NCBI GenBank assembly: GCA_051871275.1
Contig: JBJECR010000060.1
Coordinates: 1 to 14,694, forward strand
Source of the DNA: CAJUPY01 sp051871275
GTDB taxonomy: Bacteria > Bacteroidota > Bacteroidia > Bacteroidales > Muribaculaceae
Reading direction: 5' to 3'
Length of the DNA: 14,694 nucleotides
The translations under genes were made by a program, and so were the position numbers. Shown piece after piece: positions 1 through 7,196 of this stretch. The notes beneath the pieces were generated by a model that worked only from the letters and a program-made list of their open reading frames with translations, did no database searches and had not been told where the DNA came from. Within the stretch, counting starts at the first letter, position 1. Every line of letters begins with the position of its first letter.

Positions 1-1299
1 TGATGGCTTTTCAATAGCAGTTATGTAATGCTTTCGGATAGCTGAATAGTTACGTGCGGATGCTGTAATGTTAAAATTTTTCACTTCGCTTCCTGCGGCA
101 TTTTTGTAGTAGTCCAAAGTTGTTCCCTTGCTGGAAGCAAAGTCAAAAAGCTCTGAAAGACCGGCAAAATATCTCGTACCATAGTCAACTTTTGGCTGAA
201 TAACCATACCCATACAGTATTCGGAATTTGAATAGCGATTAAAACGCGTATCCACAACAGCAGGAGTGTTATAAGCATTATTTCCGTAGAAAACATAGTT
301 GAATGTAGCGGAAGATTGTTTTGTCTTGTTCAGGAAAAGATTATAGTTCACGTTCACACGGCAATTTTGCGGAGTGAGAATTGGATTACTTGAGTCGCCC
401 TGGAAAAATCGTATAGGAGCATAGATGGAAGACTGTCCGTTGCAAGCATCAAACACGTTGCTTTGGATGTTTACTGTAGTGGAATTGGAATATGCAATAT
501 AATTTAGGTATATTGAAAATTCGCCTGTTGTGGATCCAATAGTACGGTTAAGGTCTCCCACATTCTTAAATTGGTTGTTTAGAATATTGATAGTGTTTTG
601 AGCATTAGCCACGCAGATGCTTGTTCCGCCGTCTGTAAACTTATTGTCGTTTATATTCAGAGTGCCGTATGCACCGGAAACAACAACGAGGTTTGCAGTA
701 GCAGTAGCACTTCCTTCAAATGTATTATGGCAGATATTCACGTTGTTATAGCGACGATGCACATTAGCATCTTTTGCCGCATCTCCGGTGTATGCATCAC
801 CTAATTTCACCACACCTATGTAACGACCTTTTGAGAGAGATGAATTATAAACCTTGTTGAAAACAAAGTTAAAGCCGTCAATAGGTGCGGAAGGTGTTGC
901 AGTGAGGTTTGTGACACAGCCTGCATCGGTGAAAGCAAAGCCGTTTATAGTGACACCGTTTGCATTTACGGTGATAGCTCCTGTAATCACACTTTCTGCA
1001 TTGTTGCGTGTGCCGGAACGTTCATCTCCGTTTGCATTAGCTCCCAAAAGTGTAATCTTTGGTACACCGATAGCTACATTTCCCGTATAGTCTCCCGACT
1101 CAAAATAGAAATTATCACCTTCGTCTGCTACGTTTGGAATCTGCTGCAGTGAAGATAAGATGTTCTCACCTCCGGTAAAAGTTCTGTCTGCATACTGAAT
1201 AGTTTCACCTGCTCCAACAGTCCTGTTTGTAACCAAATAATCTTTCGCAGAAGATGCAAATGCACACAGCATAGCAACTGCAACACAAATTTTTCTCAT
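1..1299 (-). CDS. Secreted right-handed beta-helix protein, 5' part (runs off the left edge)
   Basis: An uninterrupted frame of 433 codons runs from an ATG at 1297-1299 to the left edge, so the C-terminus is missing. It starts with a signal peptide (MRKICVAVAMLCAFASSA, cleavage likely after residue 18). Residues 81-125 resemble the opening of parallel beta-helix proteins. Five rungs of the form [VIL]-N-[IV]-x-x-N-x-F follow at residues 187-194, 214-221, 237-244, 276-283 and 315-322. This spacing and Asn/Phe ladder fit the pectate-lyase-like/PbH1 fold. No catalytic residues of a polysaccharide lyase could be identified, so enzyme, adhesin or structural surface protein are all possible. The protein is presumably exported to the periplasm or surface. 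Whether it ends in a T9SS sorting domain lies outside the window. It has its own promoter (1339-1366) and is divergent from the PD40/amidase unit. Confidence 0.85.
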   Translation of the reverse strand, partial: MRKICVAVAMLCAFASSAKDYLVTNRTVGAGETIQYADRTFTGGENILSSLQQIPNVADEGDNFYFESGDYTGNVAIGVPKITLLGANANGDERSGTRNNAESVITGAITVNANGVTINGFAFTDAGCVTNLTATPSAPIDGFNFVFNKVYNSSLSKGRYIGVVKLGDAYTGDAAKDANVHRRYNNVNICHNTFEGSATATANLVVVSGAYGTLNINDNKFTDGGTSICVANAQNTINILNNQFKNVGDLNRTIGSTTGEFSIYLNYIAYSNSTTVNIQSNVFDACNGQSSIYAPIRFFQGDSSNPILTPQNCRVNVNYNLFLNKTKQSSATFNYVFYGNNAYNTPAVVDTRFNRYSNSEYCMGMVIQPKVDYGTRYFAGLSELFDFASSKGTTLDYYKNAAGSEVKNFNITASARNYSAIRKHYITAIEKPS

Positions 1300-1338
1300 A
1301 ATTCAAACGATGTAAGTGGGTTGGTATTTATTTTTTTG

Positions 1339-1366
1339 CAAAAATATAAATTATGAAGCGTACAAA
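1339..1366 (-). promoter_or_regulatory. Bacteroides-type promoter for the beta-helix gene
   Basis: On the minus strand TATTTTTG (1346-1339) matches the -7 consensus TAnnTTTG, with TTTG at 1366-1363, 16 bp upstream. The gap is slightly shorter than the usual 18-20. The ATG lies about 40 bp downstream. The region is very AT-rich, so chance matches are possible. Confidence 0.5.
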
Positions 1367-1431
1367 AAAAAAATTAATATTCTTTCACAATATTTTGCAT
1401 AAATAAAACAATGGTTGCACTATCCGGGGAC

Positions 1432-1458
1432 AAAATTATTGCAAACAAAGGTTAAAAA
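1432..1458 (+). repeat. 27-bp direct repeat, left copy
   Basis: A 27-base stretch beginning AAAATTATTGCAAAC and ending GGTTAAAAA recurs exactly at 2072-2098 in the same orientation, 640 bp away. The two copies bracket the winged-HTH remnant and the phased octamer array. Flanking bases are not conserved beyond the 27 bp. Confidence 0.85.
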
Positions 1459-1509
1459 CATGACCGCAGCATAAATGTACCTGTATTGGATACATCTAAA
1501 ATAGAATCA

Positions 1510-1812
1510 TTATTTCTTTACCTCCCAATGCCCACCTTTGTCAACACCTATTCGCTTAATACTTCCTTCTGCCACCAATCTTTCCAAACGTCTTTTAATT
1601 GTGCTGTCGTGTAGTCCTAACCGCTTGGCTAATTCTAAGCGAGAAATGCTCGGATTTTCTTGAATCAAATCTAAAATTCGTTTTTTCCGGTCGGTTTTTG
1701 CATTTTCCGGTCGGTTTTCGCTTGTTTTCCGGTCGGTTTTTGTTTTTTCTGGTCGGTTCTCGCATTTTTTCTGGTCGGTTTGTGCATTTTCCGGTCGGTT
1801 TTCTGGTCGCCA
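1510..1812 (-). pseudogene. Decayed C-terminal winged-HTH end of an AlbA_2/COG2865-type protein
   Basis: A 100-codon frame ends at a TAA (1510-1512) and has no ATG. It is bounded upstream by an in-frame TAG at 1813-1815. The last ~55 residues form a clear winged helix: RILDLIQENPSIS, then LELAKRLGLHDSTIKRRLE, then IKRIGVDKGGHWEV. That ending is typical of the C-terminal HTH in Bacteroidota ATP-binding/AlbA_2-domain (COG2865-like) putative regulators, recalled from family knowledge. The preceding ~43 residues are three imperfect copies of a 14-residue unit, ENRPENAKTDRKKR-like. The large N-terminal nucleotide/nucleic-acid-binding domain that should precede it is absent, replaced by the stop-rich octamer array at 1813-1895. 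I read this as a truncated remnant. A functional short product would need a non-AUG start. Confidence 0.7.
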
Positions 1813-1895
1813 CTAGTCGTTTCTAGTCGTTTCTAGTCGTTACTAGTCGTAGTTTTGTTATCTACTAGTCGTTATTAGTCGTAGTTAGTAGTCGC
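1687..1895. repeat. Helically phased octamer array (CCGGTCGG grading into CTAGTCGT)
   Basis: On the plus strand CCGGTCGG/CTGGTCGG octamers start at 1687, 1707, 1729, 1749, 1771, 1791 and 1803 (the last reads CTGGTCGC). CTAGTCGT-type octamers start at 1813, 1823, 1833, 1843, 1865, 1875 (TTAGTCGT) and about 1888. Intervals are 20, 22, 20, 22, 20, 12, 10, 10, 10, 10, 22, 10 and 13 bp, close to one or two DNA helical turns for most. The first part is the coding linker of the winged-HTH remnant: 20+22 = 42 bp = 14 codons. The second part has a 10-bp period and carries TAG on the minus strand, so it is non-coding. Unit 1803-1810 is intermediate between the two types. Confidence 0.85.
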
Positions 1896-2071
1896 TATAA
1901 ACTTACTCGCAAATCTATTATCACAACCGAACCTCTCGTATCTCCAACACGCCCTTGCGGACGGTTTCACTATTGAATTTTTATATGAGAATTATTTATC
2001 TTTATTTTATCCTTGGAAAAATTTTAAGGTGCTAAAATCATTTATTCTCAATTTATAGATACTACAAACTA
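1896..2071. other. Gene-free stretch between the octamer array and the right 27-bp repeat
   Basis: No supportable gene. On the minus strand 1963-1950 could fold as a 5-bp stem with one G-U pair closed by a GCAA tetraloop (CGTCC-GCAA-GGGCG). Short open stretches exist on both strands but lack starts. Continuous sequence character with the array suggests it may belong to the same dispersed repeat or decayed gene. This is an inference. Confidence 0.35.
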
Positions 2072-2098
2072 AAAATTATTGCAAACAAAGGTTAAAAA
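2072..2098 (+). repeat. 27-bp direct repeat, right copy
   Basis: Exact copy, same orientation, of 1432-1458. It lies about 90 bp upstream of the PD40 gene start and just upstream of that gene's putative -7 box. Confidence 0.85.
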
Positions 2099-2131
2099 AT
2101 ATGAAATCAGGCTGTTTTGCTATAAATTTAT

Positions 2132-2139
2132 TATATTTG
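2132..2139 (+). promoter_or_regulatory. Putative -7 box for the PD40/amidase unit
   Basis: TATATTTG matches TAnnTTTG exactly and would place transcription start near 2146, leaving a ~43-nt AT-rich leader before the ATG at 2189. The nearest TTTG (2116-2119) is only 12 bp upstream, so a proper -33 box is not evident. Confidence 0.45.
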
Positions 2140-2188
2140 CACGAAATTTGTGAAAAAATATACAAATTAACATAAATAATTAACCCAC

Positions 2189-3109
2189 ATGAAAAAACTC
2201 TTACTTTTAATTGCATTGGCTTGCAGTATCACGGCAGTGGCACAGCAAGTGAAGGTGGTTAGCACTCAGCAAGTTAACCTTGCAGGCAGAACCGCTTATC
2301 ATCCGGTATTTATGCCGGACGGCAACAGTCTGCTCGTTACCTCCGAAGGTTACGACGGACTCGCTCTCGTAAACCTCGGCACTAAAGCTTACACTCAGCT
2401 CACAGACATGCCCGGTGCAGGTTACTATCCCGCTATCAGCGAAGACGGCAGCACTATCGTCACTCGCAGCATGGACGTTCAAAACTACACTCAAGACCTT
2501 TACACACTTGATGTGGCTACAAAGAAAGTGACAAGACTTGCACAGCAAGTGGCACACACAAACCAGCTGCTTCTGGAAAAAGGTCAGGTAACTTATTCCG
2601 CAAGCGGTAAAGCAGTTTCCGCAAGGGTGAAAAACATCTCTATGCCCGTGACTCGCTTCTCCACTTTCGTAACTGAAGAAGACCTCAAAATAGTGGTATA
2701 TGTAGGCTCCGTACGTACTGTGATAGACCCTCTCAAAGGCAAATTTGAAAACTGGGATCCGCAGTACTGCTGGACATCACTGTCACCAAACGGCAAAAAA
2801 ATCCTCTTCACTTGCCGCAACAATTCATACACTTGTAACCTTGACGGCAGCGGACTTGTAGATTTAGGTCAAATCCGTGCTCCGAAATGGTGTGGTGATG
2901 ACTACGTTGTGGGTATGAACGACCAACACGACGGTTACTTCTTCACAAAATCCGACATTCTGATTGTGAAAGCAAACGGCACACAGTTGCAGCAGCTCAC
3001 CGCATCTTCCGACGAAATCAAGATGTATCCTGTAGCTTCTGCGGACGGCACCAAAATTGCTTTCAACACTCTTGACGGCAAACTTTACGTAATGACAATT
3101 TCAAAGTAA
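2189..3109 (+). CDS. Secreted PD40/TolB-like beta-propeller protein
   Basis: 306 residues beginning with a signal peptide (MKKLLLLIALACSITAVA, likely cut before QQ at residue 19). At least four PD40-type blade motifs are visible, each with an aromatic/Pro start, a D-G or N-G turn and a hydrophobic strand: about residues 39-52 (PVFMPDGNSLLVTS), 80-94 (YPAISEDGSTIVTRS), 193-209 (SLSPNGKKILFTC) and 279-294 (YPVASADGTKIAFNT). This pattern is that of TolB C-terminal-like six-bladed propellers, which usually bind proteins or ligands and are not enzymes. The TolB N-terminal domain and an OmpA domain are absent. A lipobox is not convincing, because position -3 to Cys12 is Ala. The gene ends only 10 bp before the amidase gene, so co-transcription and a shared envelope role are likely. 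The specific function is unknown. Confidence 0.85.
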   Translation: MKKLLLLIALACSITAVAQQVKVVSTQQVNLAGRTAYHPVFMPDGNSLLVTSEGYDGLALVNLGTKAYTQLTDMPGAGYYPAISEDGSTIVTRSMDVQNYTQDLYTLDVATKKVTRLAQQVAHTNQLLLEKGQVTYSASGKAVSARVKNISMPVTRFSTFVTEEDLKIVVYVGSVRTVIDPLKGKFENWDPQYCWTSLSPNGKKILFTCRNNSYTCNLDGSGLVDLGQIRAPKWCGDDYVVGMNDQHDGYFFTKSDILIVKANGTQLQQLTASSDEIKMYPVASADGTKIAFNTLDGKLYVMTISK

Positions 3110-3119
3110 TCGCATCGCC

Positions 3120-6100
3120 ATGAAAAAGTTATATATCTCTATATTAGCACTTTGCATCTGTGCTATTACAAATGCAGCAAACTTTTACATCAACCCGGGT
3201 CATGGTGGTCACGACTCCGACGACCGTCCTACAGCAATGCCGCTCGGTGTTGAAATGTTTTATGAATCAGACGGTAACCTTGACCGTGGTTTCCACCTCC
3301 GCGATTTCCTCCAAGGCTTAGGTTGCGGCGTGAAAATGTCACGTACTACAAACTACTCTTCCGATGACCTCGCACTCTCCACAATCGCATCTTATTCAAA
3401 CTCTTACGGTGGCTACTTCATGTCACTCCACTCAAACGGAGCAAATGCCAGTGCAAACTACGTAATCTCTTTCTTCAAAGGTTATTCCTCTTCATACCCT
3501 AACGTTCCGTCAGGAGCAGAGGCTATGGCGAAAGCCGTTTCAAACTGGCATGCAAACAATATTCTTACAAATGTCACTTACTCCACACCTCGTGGTATCA
3601 GCGACTATTCTTTCTACGGCTACCACCTCGGCGTTCTCCGTACAAACACTCGTCCGGGTTACCTCGTTGAATCTTGGTTCCACGACTATCGTCCTGAGGC
3701 GCTCCGTATGAAATCCACCGTTTACAACCAGTACCTCGCATGGCAAATTGCACGTGCAGCGAAAGATGCTCCGGGTATTTCACTCATCAAAGGTTGTATT
3801 ATCGGTGACATCCGCGACGTGTCCAAATCTTGCGGCTACACAAGCTATACTACTCGCGGACGTGACTCTTACCTTGCGCTGAACGGTGTAACTGTAAAAC
3901 TTCTCAACTCTTCCGGCACACAAGTTGCAACTTGCACTACAGACAACTGCTGCAACGGTGTTTACGGTTTCTTCAACCTTGCAGCCGGAACATACACCGT
4001 GCAAGTCAGCAAGAGCGGCTACAAGAGCCAGACTGCTACTCTCACAGTTACCGACGGCAACTCGACTCTGAAGTCTTTTGACCTCTCTGAAGGTGTTGAC
4101 ACCGGTATCTCTCTGAACCCGTCAACCGCTTCATTTGATGCTACAACTGTAGGAACAAGTGCTTCAAAGACTATCACCGTAACAGGTACAAGTCTTTCTG
4201 CAAACATCACGGTTTCAAGCTCAGACAACACAAACTTCAGCATCTCCACTACTTCCTTCGGCTCTACAGGCGGCTCACTCACCGTTACTTACAAACCACA
4301 GTCTGCCGGCACACACAGCACTACGATTTCTTTCGTAAGCGGTTCAAACAAGGCTTCTATGGTTGTTTCCGGTACTGCCGTTAACCCGCCGCTCCAATTC
4401 ACGGAAGTTTGGAACTACTCTGAAAACAATGGTAACAAGGCTTCTTGGATGACAGAATATTCAAGCTATAGAAATATGGCGTTCGGCAACGGTAAACTTT
4501 ACGTTGTGGATACCGGTGCGGATGCTATCAAAATCATCAACTCACAAGACGGCTCATACCTCGGCGACCTTGATATGACCGGTGTTGAAGGCGGTGCAGT
4601 GAAAATTATCGACGTTGCTTTTGTTGACGGCAAACTTATCGGTACAAACCTTACAACATCAGCTCTCGGAACACCTCTTAAAGTTTATGTTTGGGACACA
4701 GACAAGTCTGCTCCTCGCGTACTCCTTCAAACTTCAGACATAGGCAGCATGGACCGTATCGGTGACTGCATTGAAGTGAAAGGCGACCTTACAAACGGTG
4801 AACTTGTTTACCTCGGTCAGCAAGAACGCTCATACACTACAAGTACCGGTACCGCAACAGGAAAATGTAACACTATTATCCGCTATGCTATCACAAATGG
4901 AACAGTTTCCACTACTCCTCAAAAAGGTGATATCGACGGATTCATCATCGGTCTTTCACCTCGTGCTATTCCTTACGGTAACGACTACTTCGTAGTTGGT
5001 CAGAACTATCACCCATCCGTATGTACTGCTGCAGGTGAGCTTACCACTACCGTTTCCACAAGTGCATTTAATTGCTACCAAGGTAACGACTTTGTGCCAT
5101 TCACATATAAGGGCGACACATTCGCATTCGCTACAGACTATCAGGCTTACACTACAGTTGCTACAGAATCACTCCTTGGCGGACGTGCTATCCTCCTCAA
5201 CGCTAACGGTGGTTGGACAGAAGCAACAAAAGTGGGCGAATACCCATCTGCAGGTATGGGCAGCACTACACGTAACACATCTATGTCATCAAGCATCTGC
5301 GTGGCTGTTAACGGTGACCAAGGCGTGGAAATGTGGGTACTCATTCACAATCAGGGTATAGCATACTACAAAGCAGGTACTACTCCTACATACGTATTTG
5401 AAGACGTTCCGACAATCTCCGTAAGCGAATCTTCTCTCACATTTGAAACTGAAAAATGCGTGGAAGTTAACAGAACTATAAACGTTAGCGGCGTTGACCT
5501 GGAAGGCGACATCACTCTTGCACTCACAGGTGCAAATGCAGACCAGTTCTCACTCTCTGAAAACACTATTTCACAGGCTTCTGCAAACCGCAACATCACT
5601 GTAACCTACAAGGCTCAGGAATACGGCACACACACTGCAGAAATAGTAATTTCTTCTCCTCGTGCCGCAGACGTCAGAGTTGCACTCAAGGCTACAAACG
5701 GTGCCGTTTACGTTCTGAAAGGCTACGAACTCACTCAAGACTGGAGCGTGAAGAGCGGTCTTATGGCTGCAGGTGACACTCGTTGGGCTGCACTCAAAGA
5801 CGGAAAGATGTACGTAAACGACAAGGCTAACAGTGTGCTTTACTACATTGACCAGTCCGGTTTCCACAGCACAGGAATAGCTACAAGTGTAGGTAGTGCA
5901 ATCGCAAGCGATGACGCAGGAAACCTCGTTATTTCTACAAGTTTGTACGCTGCAGGTTCTACTGCTTTCAAAATTATACCAAACGGTAGCACCACGGCAC
6001 AAGACCTCACTCTCACTATGCCGAGTGATGTTACAGGAGCTGCAAATCAATACCTCGGACACATCACAGGCAATATTATGGATAGCAGCAAGGGCGGTGC

Positions 6101-6839
6101 AATGTTTATAATGCCGAATGGTGCTACAAGTGTTGCCAAGTTCATAATTAAGAGCGGTGCACAAAGCGAAACTCACTCAATTCCGGTAAGTGTAATAACA
6201 GCAGACACACAGACTATAGCTTTCTCACTCTCAAGCGACCCTGCAAGCGATGCCATAGCAGTTCGCTATCGTATAAGCAAGCATTTCTATGTTCACAATG
6301 GCACTGAATTTGCCGCTTATCCTGATAACGGAGTGAACCTCACTGCAGGTGGCACAATGTTTACTTTCTGCGGAAAACTTTGGGGCGTGGAACCGATAGG
6401 AACTAACTATTGCGACGGATTCCAAGTTGTGAACTACACGGATAATGAAGTTGTGGCTACTCACACTGCAGAAATCGCTAGTTCTGCAGCACAACCTAAT
6501 CCAAACTGCATCATGGTGAACATCAAGGACGAGTGGACTGCTGAAATTTATCAGTACGTTCCGGGTAGCATCGCAGCAAAATACACCTTTGCTGCAATCC
6601 GCGAAATTGATGCAGTGGAAGATGTTGAAGCACAGCAAGGCTTGATAGTAAACAACGGCACTGAACTCGTTCTTGAGGGCGTTGATGCCGCAAGCTTCGC
6701 AGTTTACTCTGTAACAGGCGGTTTGGTTCGCAATTCAAACAGCAATGTCGTTGACATTGAAGGTCTTAAGGGCGTTCACATCGCAGTGGCAATTGATGCA
6801 GCCGGCAATACTTACACTCTTAAATTTATCGCAAGATAA
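3120..6839 (+). CDS. Secreted multidomain N-acetylmuramoyl-L-alanine amidase with two Ig-like/propeller modules and T9SS-like tail
   Basis: 1239 residues. A signal peptide covers ~1-19. An Amidase_3-type zinc amidase (about 21-218) follows, with all expected residues: His28 in INPGHGG, Glu49 in ESDGNL, His104 in SLHSNG and Glu184 in YLVESWF. This family cuts the MurNAc-L-Ala bond of peptidoglycan. Next comes a carboxypeptidase-regulatory-like beta-sandwich (~223-322, GVYGFFNLAAGTYTV). Then a two-part module occurs twice: an Ig/ASH-like domain (~325-425 and ~760-858) followed by a propeller-like region (~428-757 and ~860-1163; GKLYVVD and GKMYVND). The last ~70 residues (FAVYSVTGGLV, then IEGLKGVHIAVAI, then YTLKFIAR) resemble a T9SS type A sorting domain, implying outer-membrane export and surface attachment or release. 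The gene lies 10 bp after the PD40 gene and is followed by two terminators. Domain boundaries are by eye; the propeller assignment is weaker than the amidase. Confidence 0.88.
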   Translation: MKKLYISILALCICAITNAANFYINPGHGGHDSDDRPTAMPLGVEMFYESDGNLDRGFHLRDFLQGLGCGVKMSRTTNYSSDDLALSTIASYSNSYGGYFMSLHSNGANASANYVISFFKGYSSSYPNVPSGAEAMAKAVSNWHANNILTNVTYSTPRGISDYSFYGYHLGVLRTNTRPGYLVESWFHDYRPEALRMKSTVYNQYLAWQIARAAKDAPGISLIKGCIIGDIRDVSKSCGYTSYTTRGRDSYLALNGVTVKLLNSSGTQVATCTTDNCCNGVYGFFNLAAGTYTVQVSKSGYKSQTATLTVTDGNSTLKSFDLSEGVDTGISLNPSTASFDATTVGTSASKTITVTGTSLSANITVSSSDNTNFSISTTSFGSTGGSLTVTYKPQSAGTHSTTISFVSGSNKASMVVSGTAVNPPLQFTEVWNYSENNGNKASWMTEYSSYRNMAFGNGKLYVVDTGADAIKIINSQDGSYLGDLDMTGVEGGAVKIIDVAFVDGKLIGTNLTTSALGTPLKVYVWDTDKSAPRVLLQTSDIGSMDRIGDCIEVKGDLTNGELVYLGQQERSYTTSTGTATGKCNTIIRYAITNGTVSTTPQKGDIDGFIIGLSPRAIPYGNDYFVVGQNYHPSVCTAAGELTTTVSTSAFNCYQGNDFVPFTYKGDTFAFATDYQAYTTVATESLLGGRAILLNANGGWTEATKVGEYPSAGMGSTTRNTSMSSSICVAVNGDQGVEMWVLIHNQGIAYYKAGTTPTYVFEDVPTISVSESSLTFETEKCVEVNRTINVSGVDLEGDITLALTGANADQFSLSENTISQASANRNITVTYKAQEYGTHTAEIVISSPRAADVRVALKATNGAVYVLKGYELTQDWSVKSGLMAAGDTRWAALKDGKMYVNDKANSVLYYIDQSGFHSTGIATSVGSAIASDDAGNLVISTSLYAAGSTAFKIIPNGSTTAQDLTLTMPSDVTGAANQYLGHITGNIMDSSKGGAMFIMPNGATSVAKFIIKSGAQSETHSIPVSVITADTQTIAFSLSSDPASDAIAVRYRISKHFYVHNGTEFAAYPDNGVNLTAGGTMFTFCGKLWGVEPIGTNYCDGFQVVNYTDNEVVATHTAEIASSAAQPNPNCIMVNIKDEWTAEIYQYVPGSIAAKYTFAAIREIDAVEDVEAQQGLIVNNGTELVLEGVDAASFAVYSVTGGLVRNSNSNVVDIEGLKGVHIAVAIDAAGNTYTLKFIAR

Positions 6840-6853
6840 TTTCTCTGCAAAAT

Positions 6854-6894
6854 AAATATCTCGCTTTAGCGAAAATCACTTCAGCGAGATATTT
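6854..6894 (+). terminator. Hairpin terminator 1 after the amidase gene
   Basis: A perfect 12-bp inverted repeat, AAATATCTCGCT (6854-6865) and AGCGAGATATTT (6883-6894), begins 15 bp after the stop codon. The right arm ends in a short T-run. Confidence 0.7.
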
Positions 6895-6907
6895 TCCCAA
6901 GACATAT

Positions 6908-6940
6908 AATCCCCACAGTTCACCTTTGTGGGGATTTTTT
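6908..6940 (+). terminator. Rho-independent terminator 2 after the amidase gene
   Basis: A perfect 10-bp stem, AATCCCCACA (6908-6917) and TGTGGGGATT (6927-6936), has a 9-nt loop and a T-run through 6940. It is a strong canonical terminator only 13 bp after terminator 1. Confidence 0.85.
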
Positions 6941-7053
6941 GTGCCCGTCAGCAAAAAGAGCAAAAAAAGCAATAGGGTAGCACATTTTTTTGCACAACAA
7001 ATTATCGCAGAATTTGCGTGAGTGATGATTTTATTAAAACGCATACCGATAAC

Positions 7054-7089
7054 GTGCGAAACTTGATGAAAATTACATAGTTTTCGCAC
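7054..7089. repeat. Palindromic repeat copy 1 (type A)
   Basis: 36 bp bounded by GTGCGAAA (7054-7061) and TTTCGCAC (7082-7089), preceded by ACCGATAAC. Its interior (GATGAAAAT, then CATAGTT) matches copy 4 at 31 of 36 positions in the same orientation. Copy 2 starts 52 bp later. Confidence 0.85.
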
Positions 7090-7105
7090 AATATAAACTG
7101 ATAAT

Positions 7106-7140
7106 GTGCGAAACTTGATAAAATTTTGCAACTTTCGCAC
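7106..7140. repeat. Palindromic repeat copy 2 (type B)
   Basis: 35 bp bounded by GTGCGAAA and TTTCGCAC, identical to copy 3. Identity extends to 42 bp (7100-7141 with 8617-8658). The palindrome can be extended outward, with mismatches and G-U pairs, to about 7096-7150 (AACTGATA against TATCGGTT), ending at the -33 box of the ATPase promoter. Confidence 0.9.
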
Positions 7141-7148
7141 GATATCGG

Positions 7149-7179
7149 TTTGTTTTATGGCGAAAAATGATTATTTTTG
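7149..7179 (+). promoter_or_regulatory. Bacteroides-type promoter of the ATPase gene
   Basis: TTTG (7149-7152), 19 bp, then TATTTTTG (7172-7179) is a perfect match to TTTG/TAnnTTTG with ideal spacing. Transcription would start near 7186. This excludes an ATG at 7167 and supports the start codon at 7197, with a leader of roughly 11 nt. Confidence 0.75.
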
Positions 7180-7196
7180 CCAAAAATTTTACTATT

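Noticed and set aside
1595..1813. ATG-started minus-strand frame of 72 codons over the repeat (PTGK/NRPE reading)
   Set aside because: It reads the repeats in a different frame from the winged-HTH and then runs through the HTH region out of frame (TNFRFDS in place of RILDL). The HTH frame has far stronger family character.
1687..1895. CRISPR array
   Set aside because: Units are 8-14 bp with spacings of 10-22 bp, no unique ~30-bp spacers and no cas genes.
1885..2058. 57-codon open stretch on the plus strand, and a short minus-strand stretch reading SETVRKGVLEIREVRL
   Set aside because: Neither has a usable start or recognisable domain, and both overlap the array-linked low-complexity region. 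They may be pieces of a dispersed repeat but cannot be supported as genes.
7167..7196. Upstream ATG (7167) as start of the ATPase
   Set aside because: It lies before the -7 box (7172-7179) and would add an MIIFAKNFTI extension not expected for the family; ATG 7197 gives the normal MAKLIGRKREIELL start.
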